Notes: generated by a model from the letters alone, not told the origin. Shown: positions 1 to 9,804, counted from the first letter of the stretch. The stretch is 64,000 nucleotides of DNA from Novosphingobium ovatum (GCF_009909235.1 NZ_JAAAPO010000002.1:674612-738611); one strand, 5' to 3'. Program-made: numbers and translations.

Positions 1-786
1 CCCCGCTATTGCTATGCCGACCCGTATGAGGGCGGCAAGCAGGCCGTGGCCGAAACCTGGCGCAACATTTGCGCGGTGGGTGCCACGCCGTTGGCGATCA
101 CCAACTGCCTGAACTTTGCCAACCCGCAGCGCCCTGAAATCATGGCGCAAATCGTGGGCTGTTTGAACGGCATGGGCGATGCCTGCCGCGCGCTGGACTA
201 TCCCATCGTGTCGGGCAACGTGTCGCTGTATAACGAGTCCAAGGCCACGGGCGGCGGCAGCGCCATCCTGCCCACCCCCGCCATCGGCGGCGTGGGCCTG
301 ATGCTGGACCACCGCAAGAACGCCACCATCCGCTTCAAGGCGGAAGGCGAGGTGATCTGGCTGATCGGCGCCGAAGGTTCGCATCTGGGCCAGTCGGTGT
401 ACCTGCGCGAAATCCACGGGATCGAGGCGGGCGACGCCCCCACCGTCAATCTGGACGTTGAACTGCGCAATGGCGAAAGCGTGCGTCAGCTGATCAGCGA
501 TGGCGTGGCCACCGCCGTGCATGACATTTCGGACGGCGGTTTGGCTGTCGCGCTGGCCGAAATGGCGATGGCCTCGGGCCTTGGCGCCAAGCTGGACGTG
601 ACGCTGAACACCGCCCAGGCCTTTGGCGAGGACCAGTCGCGCTATGTCGTGACCACCGCCGCCGATGTCACGCTGGAAGGCGCGACCCGGCTTGGCACCG
701 TGGGCGGGGCCGAGCTGCTGGGCGTGCCGGTGGCACAGCTGAAGGCTGCCAACGAGGCCTTCTTCAAGGAGTGGATGGAGGCGTAA
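1..786 (+). CDS. purL: Phosphoribosylformylglycinamidine synthase subunit PurL, 3' part (5' end outside window)
   Basis: The C-terminal 261 residues of the ATP-dependent amidotransferase that converts FGAR to FGAM in purine synthesis. The reading frame is open from base 1, so the GTG at 46 is internal and the gene begins left of the window. Family signatures include VGATPLAITNCLNF, VSGNVSLYNE and DISDGGLAVALAEM, belonging to the second AIRS-like ATP-binding and C-terminal halves of small (bacterial) PurL. It ends with a TAA at 784 and is followed 28 bases later by a strong terminator, so it is the last gene of its transcript. Confidence 0.95.
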   Translation, partial: PRYCYADPYEGGKQAVAETWRNICAVGATPLAITNCLNFANPQRPEIMAQIVGCLNGMGDACRALDYPIVSGNVSLYNESKATGGGSAILPTPAIGGVGLMLDHRKNATIRFKAEGEVIWLIGAEGSHLGQSVYLREIHGIEAGDAPTVNLDVELRNGESVRQLISDGVATAVHDISDGGLAVALAEMAMASGLGAKLDVTLNTAQAFGEDQSRYVVTTAADVTLEGATRLGTVGGAELLGVPVAQLKAANEAFFKEWMEA

Positions 787-814
787 GCGCCCTTCATTCG
801 GATGCATAAAAAGG

Positions 815-849
815 CCGGGGGTGCGGGATGTCCGCGCCTCCGGTTTTTT
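815..849 (+). terminator. Rho-independent terminator of purL
   Basis: A 12-bp stem (815-826 with 832-843, two G-U pairs) closes a 5-base loop and is followed directly by six T residues. It lies just after the purL stop and ends that transcript. Confidence 0.9.
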
Positions 850-869
850 CGTTTGGGGGGTGTTGTGCC

Positions 870-1062
870 TCTGGCGGGCGTCCTCATGCCTCCGGCGGGC
901 AAAGGGTGTTACACCCTTTGCAATCCCCGTAATGGGATCAGCCTCGCGCCAGATCGCCGCGCCGCAGGCTTTATAAGGCGGCTGCGCCGCGTGGCACCAC
1001 GGTGGCCACATCTGCCCCACCGCCACCAATTATGGGGAGCGCGAGGGACGAGTCCCTCGCAA
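870..1062. repeat. Intergenic palindromes between convergent purL and serB (REP-like)
   Basis: This non-coding spacer holds two clean palindromes. One has 11-base arms (899-909 and 911-921, GCAAAGGGTGT with its complement) around a single central T. The other has 9-base arms (1041-1049 and 1052-1060, GCGAGGGAC with its complement) around two bases. Neither is followed by a T run on either strand, so they are not ordinary terminators. Their style resembles short repetitive extragenic palindromes common between sphingomonad genes; whether they recur in this genome cannot be told from one window. Confidence 0.45.
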
Positions 1063-1074
1063 CCATCCCTTTTC

Positions 1075-1953
1075 TTACCCCTGATACCAATCCCCCTGCG
1101 GCACGCCCAACAGGCGCAGCACAGCGGTCAGGTCGCCCCGGTCCACCCAGCCATTGGCGGCTGCGCGGGCCTTGGGCTTGGCCATGAAGGCGATGCCATA
1201 GGACGAGACCTCGATCATCGGGATGTCGTTCGCGCCATCGCCCGTCGCCAGCGAAGTCGCCCCCTCACCCAGCGCGGCCAGTTCCTCCAGCAGCGTGGCT
1301 TTCTTGGTGTTGCTGTCGCAGATCGGCCCGGCCAAACCGCCCGTCAGCGCGCCATTTTCCACCGCCAGACGGTTGCCCACCACGCGCTGGAAGCCAAGAC
1401 CCCGCGCCACCGGATCGGCAAACTGGTGAAAGCCGCCAGTGACCAGCACGGTACGGCTGCCCTTGGCCTTGAGCGTTTCGACCAGCACCTTGGCGCCGGG
1501 CATGGGGCGGATGCGTTCGTCCAGACACTGATCGATGGCGTCCGCCGACAGGCCCTTGAGCAGGCCCACACGCTCAACCAGCGCCTGCGCGAAATCCAGT
1601 TCGCCCTGCATGGCGCGTTCGGTGATCTCGGCGATCTGCGGCTTGATCCCGGCAAAGTCGGCCAGTTCGTCGATGCATTCCTGACCGATCATCGTCGAAT
1701 CCATGTCCGACACGAACACGCCGGGCACGCCCGGCTCATGGTCAGTGATCAGCGCGTCGGTCTGCCCCATCACCGCGTCGATCGCGCCCCGCATGGCGGC
1801 CACATCGGCATGGTCGGTGCGAAATTCGGCCAGATCGCTCTCGATCAACGCGCCAGTCGCGGCTATGCCGGTCTTGGCCAGTTCGGCCACCACGGCTTCC
1901 ACCTTTTCCGCCAGACCGGCGGCATCTGCAATCACGCGGGCAATGAGCACCAC
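1075..1953 (-). CDS. serB: Phosphoserine phosphatase SerB
   Basis: HAD-superfamily phosphatase that removes phosphate from phosphoserine in the last step of serine synthesis; cytosolic, Mg-dependent. The DxDST nucleophile motif is at residues 83-87 (SDMDSTMI), motif II (TVLVTGGF) lies near residue 180 and the metal-binding GDGANDIPM near 240, after an N-terminal ACT-like region of about 75 residues. Two GTG codons (1953 and 1950) follow an AGGGGA ribosome site; 1953 is chosen, giving 292 aa, normal for the family. The open frame continues upstream into miaA but carries no SerB sequence there. Its start codon overlaps that of the divergent miaA. Confidence 0.92.
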   Translation of the reverse strand: MVLIARVIADAAGLAEKVEAVVAELAKTGIAATGALIESDLAEFRTDHADVAAMRGAIDAVMGQTDALITDHEPGVPGVFVSDMDSTMIGQECIDELADFAGIKPQIAEITERAMQGELDFAQALVERVGLLKGLSADAIDQCLDERIRPMPGAKVLVETLKAKGSRTVLVTGGFHQFADPVARGLGFQRVVGNRLAVENGALTGGLAGPICDSNTKKATLLEELAALGEGATSLATGDGANDIPMIEVSSYGIAFMAKPKARAAANGWVDRGDLTAVLRLLGVPQGDWYQG

Positions 1954-2914
1954 AAAATCCCCTGAACTATGCCATGCGCCACACGACGCGCGGCCATCGC
2001 TGGGCCTCATTGCAGGGCCGACCGCCAGCGGCAAGAGCGATTGTGCTGTCCGGTTGGCGCAAGCTGTGGAGGCGGCCGGGCGGCGGGCGGTGGTGATCAA
2101 CGCCGACAGCGCGCAGGTCTATGCCGATCTGGGGGTGCTATCGGCCCGGCCCGATGCGGCGGAAATGGGCGGGATCGAGCATCGCCTGTATGGCGCGTGG
2201 GATGGCGCGCAAACCTGTAGCGCCGCCGATTGGGCCGCCCGCGCCCGCGCTGAAATCGCCGATGTGCACGCCAGTGGCGGCATTCCCATTCTGGTGGGCG
2301 GCACGGGGCTGTATATCCGCACGCTGCTGGACGGGATCGCTCCGGTGCCAGAGATTGCCCCCACAATCCGCGCCGCCGTGCGCGCCCTGCGGGTGGCCGA
2401 TGCCTATGCCGCATTGGCGCGCGAGGACGCCGAGGCCGCCGCGCGATTGAACCCCAATGACACCACCCGCGTCGCCCGCGCGCTGGAGGTGGTGCGCTCG
2501 ACCGGCGCGCCGATGGCGCATTGGCAGGCGCGGATGGAGGGCGGGATTGGCGATGCCGTCCGCGTGACCGCCCATATCCTGTTGCCTGACCGGGCGTGGC
2601 TGTATGAGCGCTGCGACCGGCGCTTTGCCCTGATGCTGGAACGCGGCGCGCTGAACGAGGTAGCGGCGCTGATTGCCCGCGACCTGCCGCCCGACATGCC
2701 GGTGATGCGCGCCATTGGCGTGCCCGAACTGGCCGCCTATTTGCGGGGCGAATGCGGCTTGGACGAGGCCACCACGCGCGGCGCGCAGGCCACCCGCAAC
2801 TATGCCAAGCGGCAATATACATGGATGCGCAATCAACCCCCGGCTGACTGGCCCCGGATCGCTCCAGAAGATTTCAATCTGAACGTCAGCGTTGAACGTT
2901 TATTACGCGGTTAG
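1943..2914 (+). CDS. miaA: tRNA dimethylallyltransferase MiaA
   Basis: Transfers a dimethylallyl group to adenosine 37 of tRNAs reading UNN codons. The P-loop GPTASGKS is at residues 25-32, followed by the family motifs INADSAQVY, LVGGTGLYI and, near the C-terminus, TRNYAKRQYTWMRNQ. The ATG at 1943 gives 323 aa, typical for MiaA; upstream in-frame sequence is antisense to serB and has no family signature. Start codons of miaA and serB lie on opposite strands within an 11-base overlap, so their promoters must lie inside each other's coding sequence. A promoter for ilvB follows immediately after the stop. Confidence 0.92.
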   Translation: MSTTKSPELCHAPHDARPSLGLIAGPTASGKSDCAVRLAQAVEAAGRRAVVINADSAQVYADLGVLSARPDAAEMGGIEHRLYGAWDGAQTCSAADWAARARAEIADVHASGGIPILVGGTGLYIRTLLDGIAPVPEIAPTIRAAVRALRVADAYAALAREDAEAAARLNPNDTTRVARALEVVRSTGAPMAHWQARMEGGIGDAVRVTAHILLPDRAWLYERCDRRFALMLERGALNEVAALIARDLPPDMPVMRAIGVPELAAYLRGECGLDEATTRGAQATRNYAKRQYTWMRNQPPADWPRIAPEDFNLNVSVERLLRG

Positions 2915-2917
2915 CGG

Positions 2918-2946
2918 TTGACAGGTTATTTCCTGTCGCCTAGGGC
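2918..2946 (+). promoter_or_regulatory. Candidate sigma-70 promoter for ilvB
   Basis: A perfect -35 box TTGACA (2918-2923) begins three bases after the miaA stop, with a 17-base spacer and a weak -10 TAGGGC (2941-2946). The predicted leader to the ilvB start is about 100 bases; I see no branched-chain leader peptide in it. Confidence 0.5.
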
Positions 2947-3053
2947 ACGCCCATCCTAACGTCGGAGATGGGATTCGCAGGCGTGGGCGGCATATCGCGC
3001 CCCGCGCCCGGCCCCAATGCCCCGGCGGCCCATAATTTGCAAAGGAATACCCC

Positions 3054-4796
3054 GTGAGCCAAGAGCGCAGCGGTGCCAATATTCTGGTTGAAAGTCTGGC
3101 GCGTCAGGGCGTCGAATTCGTGTTCGGCTATCCGGGCGGCGCGGTGCTGCCGATCTATGACGCGCTGTTTGGCGATGAACGCATCCGCCACATTTTGGTC
3201 CGCCACGAGGCGGGCGCGGCCCATGCCGCCGAAGGCTATGCCCGCTCCACCGGCAAGCCCGGCGTGGTGCTGGTGACGTCCGGCCCGGGCGCGACCAACG
3301 CGGTCACCGGCATTGCCGACGCGTTTCTGGACTCGATTCCCCTGGTGGTGATCACCGGGCAGGTCGGCACGCCGCTGATCGGCACTGACGCCTTTCAGGA
3401 AGCCGACACGGTGGGCATCACCCGCCACTGCACCAAGCACAACTATCTGGTGAAGGACCCCTCGCAACTGGCGGCCATCATCGATGAGGCGTTTCAGGTG
3501 GCCACCACCGGCCGCCCCGGCCCGGTCGTGATCGACATCCCCAAGGACGTGCAGATCGCCACCGCGCCCTTTGGCGATGGCCCGGTGCAGCGCCGCAACC
3601 GTTACAGCCCGCGCATGGCCGGCACGGACAAGGAAATCGCCGCGGCGGTGGACCTGTTGGCCAATGCCAAGGCGCCGGTGTTCTATACCGGCGGCGGCGT
3701 GATCAATTCCGGCCCGCGCGCGTCGGAACTGCTGCGCCAGTTGCAGGCGATGACCGGCGCGCCTGTCACCAGCACGCTGATGGGTCTGGGCGCGTTCCCG
3801 GCCGACCATGCTGACTGGCTGGGCATGCTGGGCATGCATGGCACCTATGAAGCCAACTGGACGATGAATCAGGCCGACCTGATCGTTTGCGTTGGCGCGC
3901 GTTTTGACGACCGCGTGACTGGCCGTCTGGACGCCTTTGCCCCCAATTCGACCAAGATCCACATCGACATCGACCGCGCCAGCATCAACAAGACGGTGGC
4001 CGTAGACCTGCCGATCGTGGGCGATTGCGCCACCGTGCTGGAGCAGATGATCACCGCGTGGGGCGACCGCAAGGCGCAGGATCTCTCGCCGTGGAAGGCG
4101 CGCATTGCCGAATGGCGCGAGAAGAAGAGCCTTGCCTATCCGCGTCAGGCGACCAGCATCGCGCCGCAATACGCGATCGAGCGTCTGTTTGAACTGACCC
4201 GCGCGGCTGATCCGATCATCGCGACCGAGGTGGGCCAGCACCAGATGTGGGCGGCGCAGTACTTCCACTTCTTTGGCCCGAACAAGTGGCTGACGAGCGG
4301 TGGTCTGGGCACCATGGGCTATGGCCTGCCCGCCGCCATCGGCGCGCAACTGGGCAATCCGGGCAAGCTGGTGGTGGACATCGCCGGTGAGGCCTCGATC
4401 CAGATGAACATTCAGGAGCTGGGCACCGCCAGCCAATACCGCCTGCCGGTCAAGGTGTTCATCCTGAACAACGAATGGATGGGCATGGTCCGCCAGTGGC
4501 AGGAACTGACCTATGAAAGCCGTTATTCGAACAGCTATTCCGACAGCCTGCCCGACTTTGTGCGCCTTGCCGAAGCCTATGGCTGGAAGGGCATCTGCAT
4601 CGAGAGCGAGGCCGATCTGGACGCCGGCATTCAGGCGATGATCGACCATGACGGCCCGGTGATCGTCGACTGCCGCGTGACCAAGGAGGCCAACTGCTTC
4701 CCGATGATCCCGTCGGGGGCCGCCCACACCGACATGATCCTGAACGGCGACCGCTTTGCCGGTATCGTCGACGATGAAGCCCGGGCGCTGGTCTGA
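3054..4796 (+). CDS. ilvB: Acetolactate synthase, large catalytic subunit
   Basis: Thiamine-diphosphate enzyme joining two pyruvates (or pyruvate and 2-ketobutyrate) in the first common step of valine, leucine and isoleucine synthesis. The catalytic glutamate is E52 in [28 protein letters not shown] precedes it, a central FAD-binding region follows, and the C-terminal TPP-binding region reads AGEASIQMN then [12 protein letters not shown], a GEAS-type variant of the usual GDGS. At 580 aa it has normal length. Start is GTG 3054 with AAAGGA eight bases upstream. The regulatory subunit ilvN follows 20 bases downstream, behind the same AAAGGAATA ribosome site. Confidence 0.96.
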   Translation: MSQERSGANILVESLARQGVEFVFGYPGGAVLPIYDALFGDERIRHILVRHEAGAAHAAEGYARSTGKPGVVLVTSGPGATNAVTGIADAFLDSIPLVVITGQVGTPLIGTDAFQEADTVGITRHCTKHNYLVKDPSQLAAIIDEAFQVATTGRPGPVVIDIPKDVQIATAPFGDGPVQRRNRYSPRMAGTDKEIAAAVDLLANAKAPVFYTGGGVINSGPRASELLRQLQAMTGAPVTSTLMGLGAFPADHADWLGMLGMHGTYEANWTMNQADLIVCVGARFDDRVTGRLDAFAPNSTKIHIDIDRASINKTVAVDLPIVGDCATVLEQMITAWGDRKAQDLSPWKARIAEWREKKSLAYPRQATSIAPQYAIERLFELTRAADPIIATEVGQHQMWAAQYFHFFGPNKWLTSGGLGTMGYGLPAAIGAQLGNPGKLVVDIAGEASIQMNIQELGTASQYRLPVKVFILNNEWMGMVRQWQELTYESRYSNSYSDSLPDFVRLAEAYGWKGICIESEADLDAGIQAMIDHDGPVIVDCRVTKEANCFPMIPSGAAHTDMILNGDRFAGIVDDEARALV

Positions 4797-4816
4797 TCGG
4801 CGCGGCGCAAAGGAAT

Positions 4817-5341
4817 ATGCACATGATGAAGATCAAGCACGCCGCCGAGGAGCGGCACGTCCTGACGCTGATCGTCGACAACGAGGCGGGCATTCTGGCC
4901 AAGATCGCCGGGCTGTTCACCGCGCGCGGCTATAACATCGACAGCCTGACCGTGTCGGACGTGTCGGACAACCACGACACCAGCCGCATCACCATCGTCA
5001 CCCACGGCCCGCCCGCGATCATCGACCAGATCCGCGCGCAGCTGGACCGTCTGGTCCCGGTGCACAAGGTGATCGACCTGACCGAGGAAGGCCCCCATGT
5101 CGAGCGCGAACTGGCGCTGGTCAAGGTGGTGGGCAAGGGCGAGCACCGCGTCGAGGCGCTGCGTCTGGCCGATGTCTTCCGCGCCAAACCCGTGGACACC
5201 ACCACCGGCAGCTTCATCTTTGAACTGACCGGCGCGCCGGACAAGATCGACACCTTTGTCGGCCTGATGCGCGAGCTGGGTCTGGTCGAGGTGGCGCGCA
5301 CCGGCATCGTGGGCATGACGCGCGGCACCGCCGCCGTCTGA
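4817..5341 (+). CDS. ilvN: Acetolactate synthase, small regulatory subunit
   Basis: Binds the large subunit and gives feedback control, usually by valine. An N-terminal ACT domain (about residues 14-90: HVLTLIVDNEAGILAKIAGLF, then GYNIDSLTV) is followed by the ALS small-subunit C-terminal domain. Length of 174 aa is standard. ATGs at 4817 and 4823 are both possible; 4817 follows AAAGGA closely and 4823 has the better spacing. It forms a two-gene unit with ilvB and is followed by a hairpin before ilvC. Confidence 0.95.
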   Translation: MHMMKIKHAAEERHVLTLIVDNEAGILAKIAGLFTARGYNIDSLTVSDVSDNHDTSRITIVTHGPPAIIDQIRAQLDRLVPVHKVIDLTEEGPHVERELALVKVVGKGEHRVEALRLADVFRAKPVDTTTGSFIFELTGAPDKIDTFVGLMRELGLVEVARTGIVGMTRGTAAV

Positions 5342-5365
5342 TCCACCGCCCTATGGGCAAGACCC

Positions 5366-5410
5366 CACCCGCGCAGGCCGCAAAAGCGCACAAAATGGCC
5401 CGCGCGGGTG
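5366..5410 (+). other. Long stem-loop between ilvN and ilvC
   Basis: Arms 5366-5379 and 5397-5410 form a 14-bp stem with one mismatch and a 17-base loop. No T run follows, so it is not a classical terminator; it may stabilise the ilvBN message or act in processing. A second, smaller hairpin (GCTCCC 5508-5513 with GGGAGC 5523-5528) sits just before the ilvC ribosome site. Confidence 0.55.
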
Positions 5411-5533
5411 AATATCCCAGTTGATTGGCGTCCCCATCTGTTGCAGGGGGCGCCTCAAACCCCATCGCCGCGCCCCGCCCTGTTGCTGGCCGGCACACCT
5501 CATAGCGGCTCCCTTCTCGCATGGGAGCGATGA

Positions 5534-6565
<1,032 letters not shown>

Positions 6566-6589
6566 GCCATCCGGCAAGGTTTGCAAAAA

Positions 6590-6624
6590 GGCGCGTCATG
6601 GGGTTCCCATGGCGCGCTTTTTTT
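6590..6624 (+). terminator. Terminator after ilvC
   Basis: A stem of about 12 bp (6591-6602 with 6606-6617, one mismatch) with a tiny loop is followed by seven T residues (6618-6624). It ends the ilv transcript only 14 bases before the next start codon. Confidence 0.92.
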
Positions 6625-6637
6625 GGTGTGAGGGCCC

Positions 6638-7768
6638 ATGGCCAAGGCACAACACATCCTGATCTGTTTCCACGATTTCAACCGGGGCGGCACCGAACGC
6701 ATCGCCATCGCCATGGCGCGCCACTGGGTGGAGCGCGGGCGGCAGGTGACGATCCTGTGCGGCAGCGAGGGATCGAGCGAGGGCGAGAGCCTGCGCGCCA
6801 CCGTCGATCCGCGCGTGGCAGTGGTGGAACTGACCCCGCCTTGCCCGCGCAGCCTGACATCGCGCCTGCGGCTGGGCCGGGCGATGGCAGGGGACGTGGC
6901 GCGGCTGGCGCCCGATATCGTGTTTCTGCCGGGCAATTTCCATCTGCCGCTGGCCCCTGCCCTGTCGCGCATTCCGGGCGGCCCGCCGGTGGTCAGCAAG
7001 ATTTCCAATCCCGCCGTGCCCGATGGCATCGCGGGCGTTGCGGTGCGGGCGGTGTTTCGCCTTTTCCGCGCCTCTTTGGCCGGGATTGCGACGATGAACA
7101 CCGGGTTGGAGCGCGATTTGCGCGCGATCCTGCCCGATGCGGCGATCCAGACCTTGTACGATCCGGTCTATGTCGCGCCCGATGCCCCGGCGCGGGTGGC
7201 CAATCCCGATGGGCTGCTGCGCGTGTTGTGGGCCGGGCGGTTTGAACCGCAAAAGGATGTGGGGCTGGCGCTGCGCACGATGGCCGCGCTGCATGCGCAA
7301 ACGGGCGGGCGGGCGCGGCTGGTGATGCTGGGCGATGGGGTGGAACTGGACGCCGCGCGCCGTCAGATCGCCGCCATGGGGTTGGGCGATGTCATCGCCA
7401 CCCCCGGCTATGTCCCGGCGCTTGACCCATGGGTGGCGGCCAGCGACGTGTTCTTCGTCTCCTCCCGCTATGAAGGGGGCCCTGCGGTCGCGGTCGAGGC
7501 GATGGCGCGCGGGGTGCCGGTGGTCAGCACCGATTGTTCGCATTTCCTGCATGACATCATGACCACGCCCGAGGCCGGCCGCATTGTGCCGGGGCGCGAT
7601 CCGGCCGCGCTGGCCGAGGCGTTGGTACAGGTGGCGGGTGCTGGCCTGCCCGCGCTCGACGCCTTTGCCCCGCTGATCGCGCATCTGGAACCACACCATT
7701 GCGCCGATGCCTATCTGGCGTGGTTTGACGCGGTGGTGGCCGGCGCGCCGGGCCAAATCGCCGGATGA
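6638..7768 (+). CDS. Glycosyltransferase, GT4 family (GT-B fold)
   Basis: Two-domain GT-B glycosyltransferase of 376 aa that probably transfers a sugar from a nucleotide donor to a glycan or lipid at the inner face of the membrane; acceptor unknown. The N-terminal domain opens with ILICFHDFNRGGTERIAIAMA, the glycine-rich acceptor-side start of the family. The C-terminal domain has VLWAGRFEPQKDV and the donor-binding region SRYEGGPAVAVEAMARGVPVV, where an E-x7-E pattern is recognisable. No other glycan genes flank it, so substrate cannot be inferred. ATG 6638 has a TGAGGG site upstream. Confidence 0.85.
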   Translation: MAKAQHILICFHDFNRGGTERIAIAMARHWVERGRQVTILCGSEGSSEGESLRATVDPRVAVVELTPPCPRSLTSRLRLGRAMAGDVARLAPDIVFLPGNFHLPLAPALSRIPGGPPVVSKISNPAVPDGIAGVAVRAVFRLFRASLAGIATMNTGLERDLRAILPDAAIQTLYDPVYVAPDAPARVANPDGLLRVLWAGRFEPQKDVGLALRTMAALHAQTGGRARLVMLGDGVELDAARRQIAAMGLGDVIATPGYVPALDPWVAASDVFFVSSRYEGGPAVAVEAMARGVPVVSTDCSHFLHDIMTTPEAGRIVPGRDPAALAEALVQVAGAGLPALDAFAPLIAHLEPHHCADAYLAWFDAVVAGAPGQIAG

Positions 7769-7791
7769 ACGCGCGCCCTCGGGATTTATGC

Positions 7792-7820
7792 TTGACCCGC
7801 CCCGGCCCTGCGCCCATAGG
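7792..7820 (+). promoter_or_regulatory. Candidate promoter for the leuA leader
   Basis: TTGACC (7792-7797), a 17-base spacer and CATAGG (7815-7820). The expected transcription start falls at about 7827-7830, at or within three bases of the leader-peptide ATG, leaving no room for a ribosome-binding site. Confidence 0.5.
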
Positions 7821-7829
7821 CTATGCCCC

Positions 7830-7880
7830 ATGAGCCTTCAGCTGGACCTGACCCTGCGACTAATCCGCCCTTGGGCGTGA
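7830..7880 (+). CDS. Leucine-rich leader peptide of leuA (16 aa)
   Basis: A 16-residue open frame, MSLQLDLTLRLIRPWA, ends with TGA about 105 bases before leuA. Leucine occupies residues 3, 5, 7, 9 and 11 and isoleucine residue 12, far above chance, using CTT, CTG and CTA codons. This is the hallmark of a translated sensor peptide for leucine-dependent attenuation, known for leuA genes in proteobacteria. The predicted transcript begins at the ATG, so the peptide would be translated from a leaderless message, as described for the trp leader peptides of rhizobia. Confidence 0.75.
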   Translation: MSLQLDLTLRLIRPWA

Positions 7881-7919
7881 AAGAGCGTGCCTGACGTGGG
7901 CGCGCACCGCGCCCAAGGG
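7868..7919 (+). promoter_or_regulatory. Attenuator-like alternative RNA structures before leuA
   Basis: Bases 7868-7877 (the Pro-Trp-Ala end of the leader frame) are perfectly complementary to 7910-7919. Bases 7897-7904 can instead pair with 7908-7915 in an 8-bp stem with a 3-base loop. The two structures share 7910-7915 and exclude each other. A ribosome that finishes the leader covers 7868-7877 and allows the compact hairpin; one stalled at early leucine codons leaves it free for the long-range pair. No clear T run follows, so termination may be Rho-assisted or the control may act otherwise. Confidence 0.55.
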
Positions 7920-7985
7920 GTATCCTCGCATTTTGTCGCCATTGATCGGCCCTGTACCAGCGCCTGACTTTCCAGAGATAGCCAA

Positions 7986-9662
7986 ATGACCATGCTCAAG
8001 GACCCTTCGGTCAAGTATCGCCCGTTTCCCCAGATCAACATCCCCGACCGTACCTGGCCGGGCAAGATCATCGACAAGGCCCCGCGCTGGCTCTCGACCG
8101 ACCTGCGCGATGGCAACCAGTCGTTGATCGACCCGATGGGCGCGGAAAAGAAGAGCCGCTTCTTTGACCTGCTGCTCAAGGTCGGGTTGAAGGAGATCGA
8201 GGTCGGTTTCCCCAGCGCTGGCGCGACCGAATATGACTTCATCCGCGGGCTGGTCGATGGTGGCCGGGTGCCTGACGATGTGCTCATTCAGGTGCTGACG
8301 CAGGCGCGCGAGGATCTGATCAAGACCTCGTTCGAGTCGCTGGCGGGCGTCCATTCGGCGATCATCCACGTGTATAACGCGGTCTCGCCGCTGTGGCGCA
8401 ATGTGGTGTTTGGCATGGAAAAGCCGCAGGTGCGCGGCATCGCCGAACACGCGGCCAAGCTGTTGCGCGACAATGCGGCGCGCTTCCCGCAGACCAAGTG
8501 GCAGTTTGAATACAGCCCGGAAACCTTCAGCACGGCCGAATTGGACTTTTCGATCGAGTGCTGTGAGGCGGTGATGAACATTCTCCAGCCCACGCCGGAG
8601 AACCCGATCATCCTGAACCTGCCCGCGACGGTCGAATGCGCGACGCCCAACGTCTATGCCGACCAGATCGAGTATTTCTGCCGCAACCTGCCCAACCGCG
8701 AAAGCGCGGTGATCAGCCTGCACACGCATAACGACCGGGGCACCGGTGTGGCAGCGGCCGAACTGGGCATGATGGCGGGCGCCGATCGTGTCGAGGGCTG
8801 CCTGTTCGGCAATGGCGAGCGCACCGGCAACTGCTGTCTGGTGACGGTGGCGATGAACCTCTACACGCAGGGCGTGGCACCGGGGCTGGACTTTTCGGAC
8901 ATCGACGAGGTGATCCAGACGGTTGAATATTGCAACCAACTGCCCGTCCACCCGCGCCACCCCTATGGCGGCGAACTGGTGTTCACGGCTTTTTCGGGAA
9001 GCCATCAGGACGCCATCAAAAAGGGCTTTGCCGCGCAGGAAACGCGCAATGACCCGCTCTGGGCGGTGCCCTATCTGCCGATCGATCCGGCCGATCTGGG
9101 CCGTTCGTATGAGGCGGTGATCCGCGTCAACTCGCAGTCGGGCAAGGGTGGCTTTGCCTGGGTGATCGAGCAGGATCAGGGCCTGAAGCTGCCCAAGAAG
9201 ATGCAGGCGCATTTCAGCCGCCACGTGCAGGAACTGGCCGACGAGCTGGGCCGCGAATTGCAGGCTGGTGACATCTGGGACGTGTTCCAGCGCACCTATC
9301 GCATCAACGACCCGCAGCACCTGCAACTGGTCGATTACGAAGAAGCCAAGGCGGCCGATGGCACCCGCGTGTTTGCGGGCAAGATCGGCGTGGGCGGCAA
9401 GGAACAGTCGGTGTCGGGACGCGGCAACGGCCTGATTTCCTCGGTCGTCGCCACGCTCAAGGACAGCTTTGGCGTCGATCTGTCGGTCAAGGACTATGCC
9501 GAACACGCGCTGTCGGCCGGGTCTGACGCGCGGGCGGCGGCCTATGTCGAATGCGCGACGCCCGATGGGCAGACCGTGTGGGGCGTGGGCCTGGACGAGG
9601 ACGTCGCCACCGCCAGCGTGCGCGCGGTGTTGAGCGCGGCGAACAACCTGCTCTCAAAGTGA
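7986..9662 (+). CDS. leuA: 2-isopropylmalate synthase
   Basis: Condenses 2-ketoisovalerate with acetyl-CoA, the committed step of leucine synthesis. The DRE-TIM metallolyase domain carries STDLRDGNQSLIDPM near residue 40, the metal-binding HTHND near 243 and the loop CLFGNGERTGN. A C-terminal LeuA allosteric domain (from about residue 430) should bind leucine. At 558 aa and with this N-terminus (KYRPFPQINIPDRTWPGK) it belongs to the long type otherwise typical of actinobacteria and many alphaproteobacteria. ATG 7986 is chosen; a second ATG lies at 7992. Control is probably double: leader attenuation and feedback inhibition. Confidence 0.95.
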   Translation: MTMLKDPSVKYRPFPQINIPDRTWPGKIIDKAPRWLSTDLRDGNQSLIDPMGAEKKSRFFDLLLKVGLKEIEVGFPSAGATEYDFIRGLVDGGRVPDDVLIQVLTQAREDLIKTSFESLAGVHSAIIHVYNAVSPLWRNVVFGMEKPQVRGIAEHAAKLLRDNAARFPQTKWQFEYSPETFSTAELDFSIECCEAVMNILQPTPENPIILNLPATVECATPNVYADQIEYFCRNLPNRESAVISLHTHNDRGTGVAAAELGMMAGADRVEGCLFGNGERTGNCCLVTVAMNLYTQGVAPGLDFSDIDEVIQTVEYCNQLPVHPRHPYGGELVFTAFSGSHQDAIKKGFAAQETRNDPLWAVPYLPIDPADLGRSYEAVIRVNSQSGKGGFAWVIEQDQGLKLPKKMQAHFSRHVQELADELGRELQAGDIWDVFQRTYRINDPQHLQLVDYEEAKAADGTRVFAGKIGVGGKEQSVSGRGNGLISSVVATLKDSFGVDLSVKDYAEHALSAGSDARAAAYVECATPDGQTVWGVGLDEDVATASVRAVLSAANNLLSK

Positions 9663-9703
9663 GGTATGGGGCGACCGCCCCCCTCCACCGACAAGACAAA
9701 ACG

Positions 9704-9739
9704 AAACCCCCGCCCGGCGCATGCCATGGCGGGGGTTTT
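9704..9739. terminator. Bidirectional terminator between leuA and the AHH nuclease gene
   Basis: AAACCCCCGCC (9704-9714) pairs with GGCGGGGGTTT (9728-9738), with T-rich sequence following on the plus strand and the complementary A-rich tract (9690-9702) giving T residues on the minus strand. Confidence 0.85.
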
Positions 9740-9804
9740 GTCATTGCCAGCCTATTGGCGGCACAGCGCATAACCAGCGCAAGCGGTGACCTGCAAAGGT
9801 ATGA

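Noticed and set aside
2940..4727. A 595-codon open frame antisense to ilvB.
   Set aside because: Composition typical of reversed GC-rich coding sequence; ilvB is unambiguous on the other strand.
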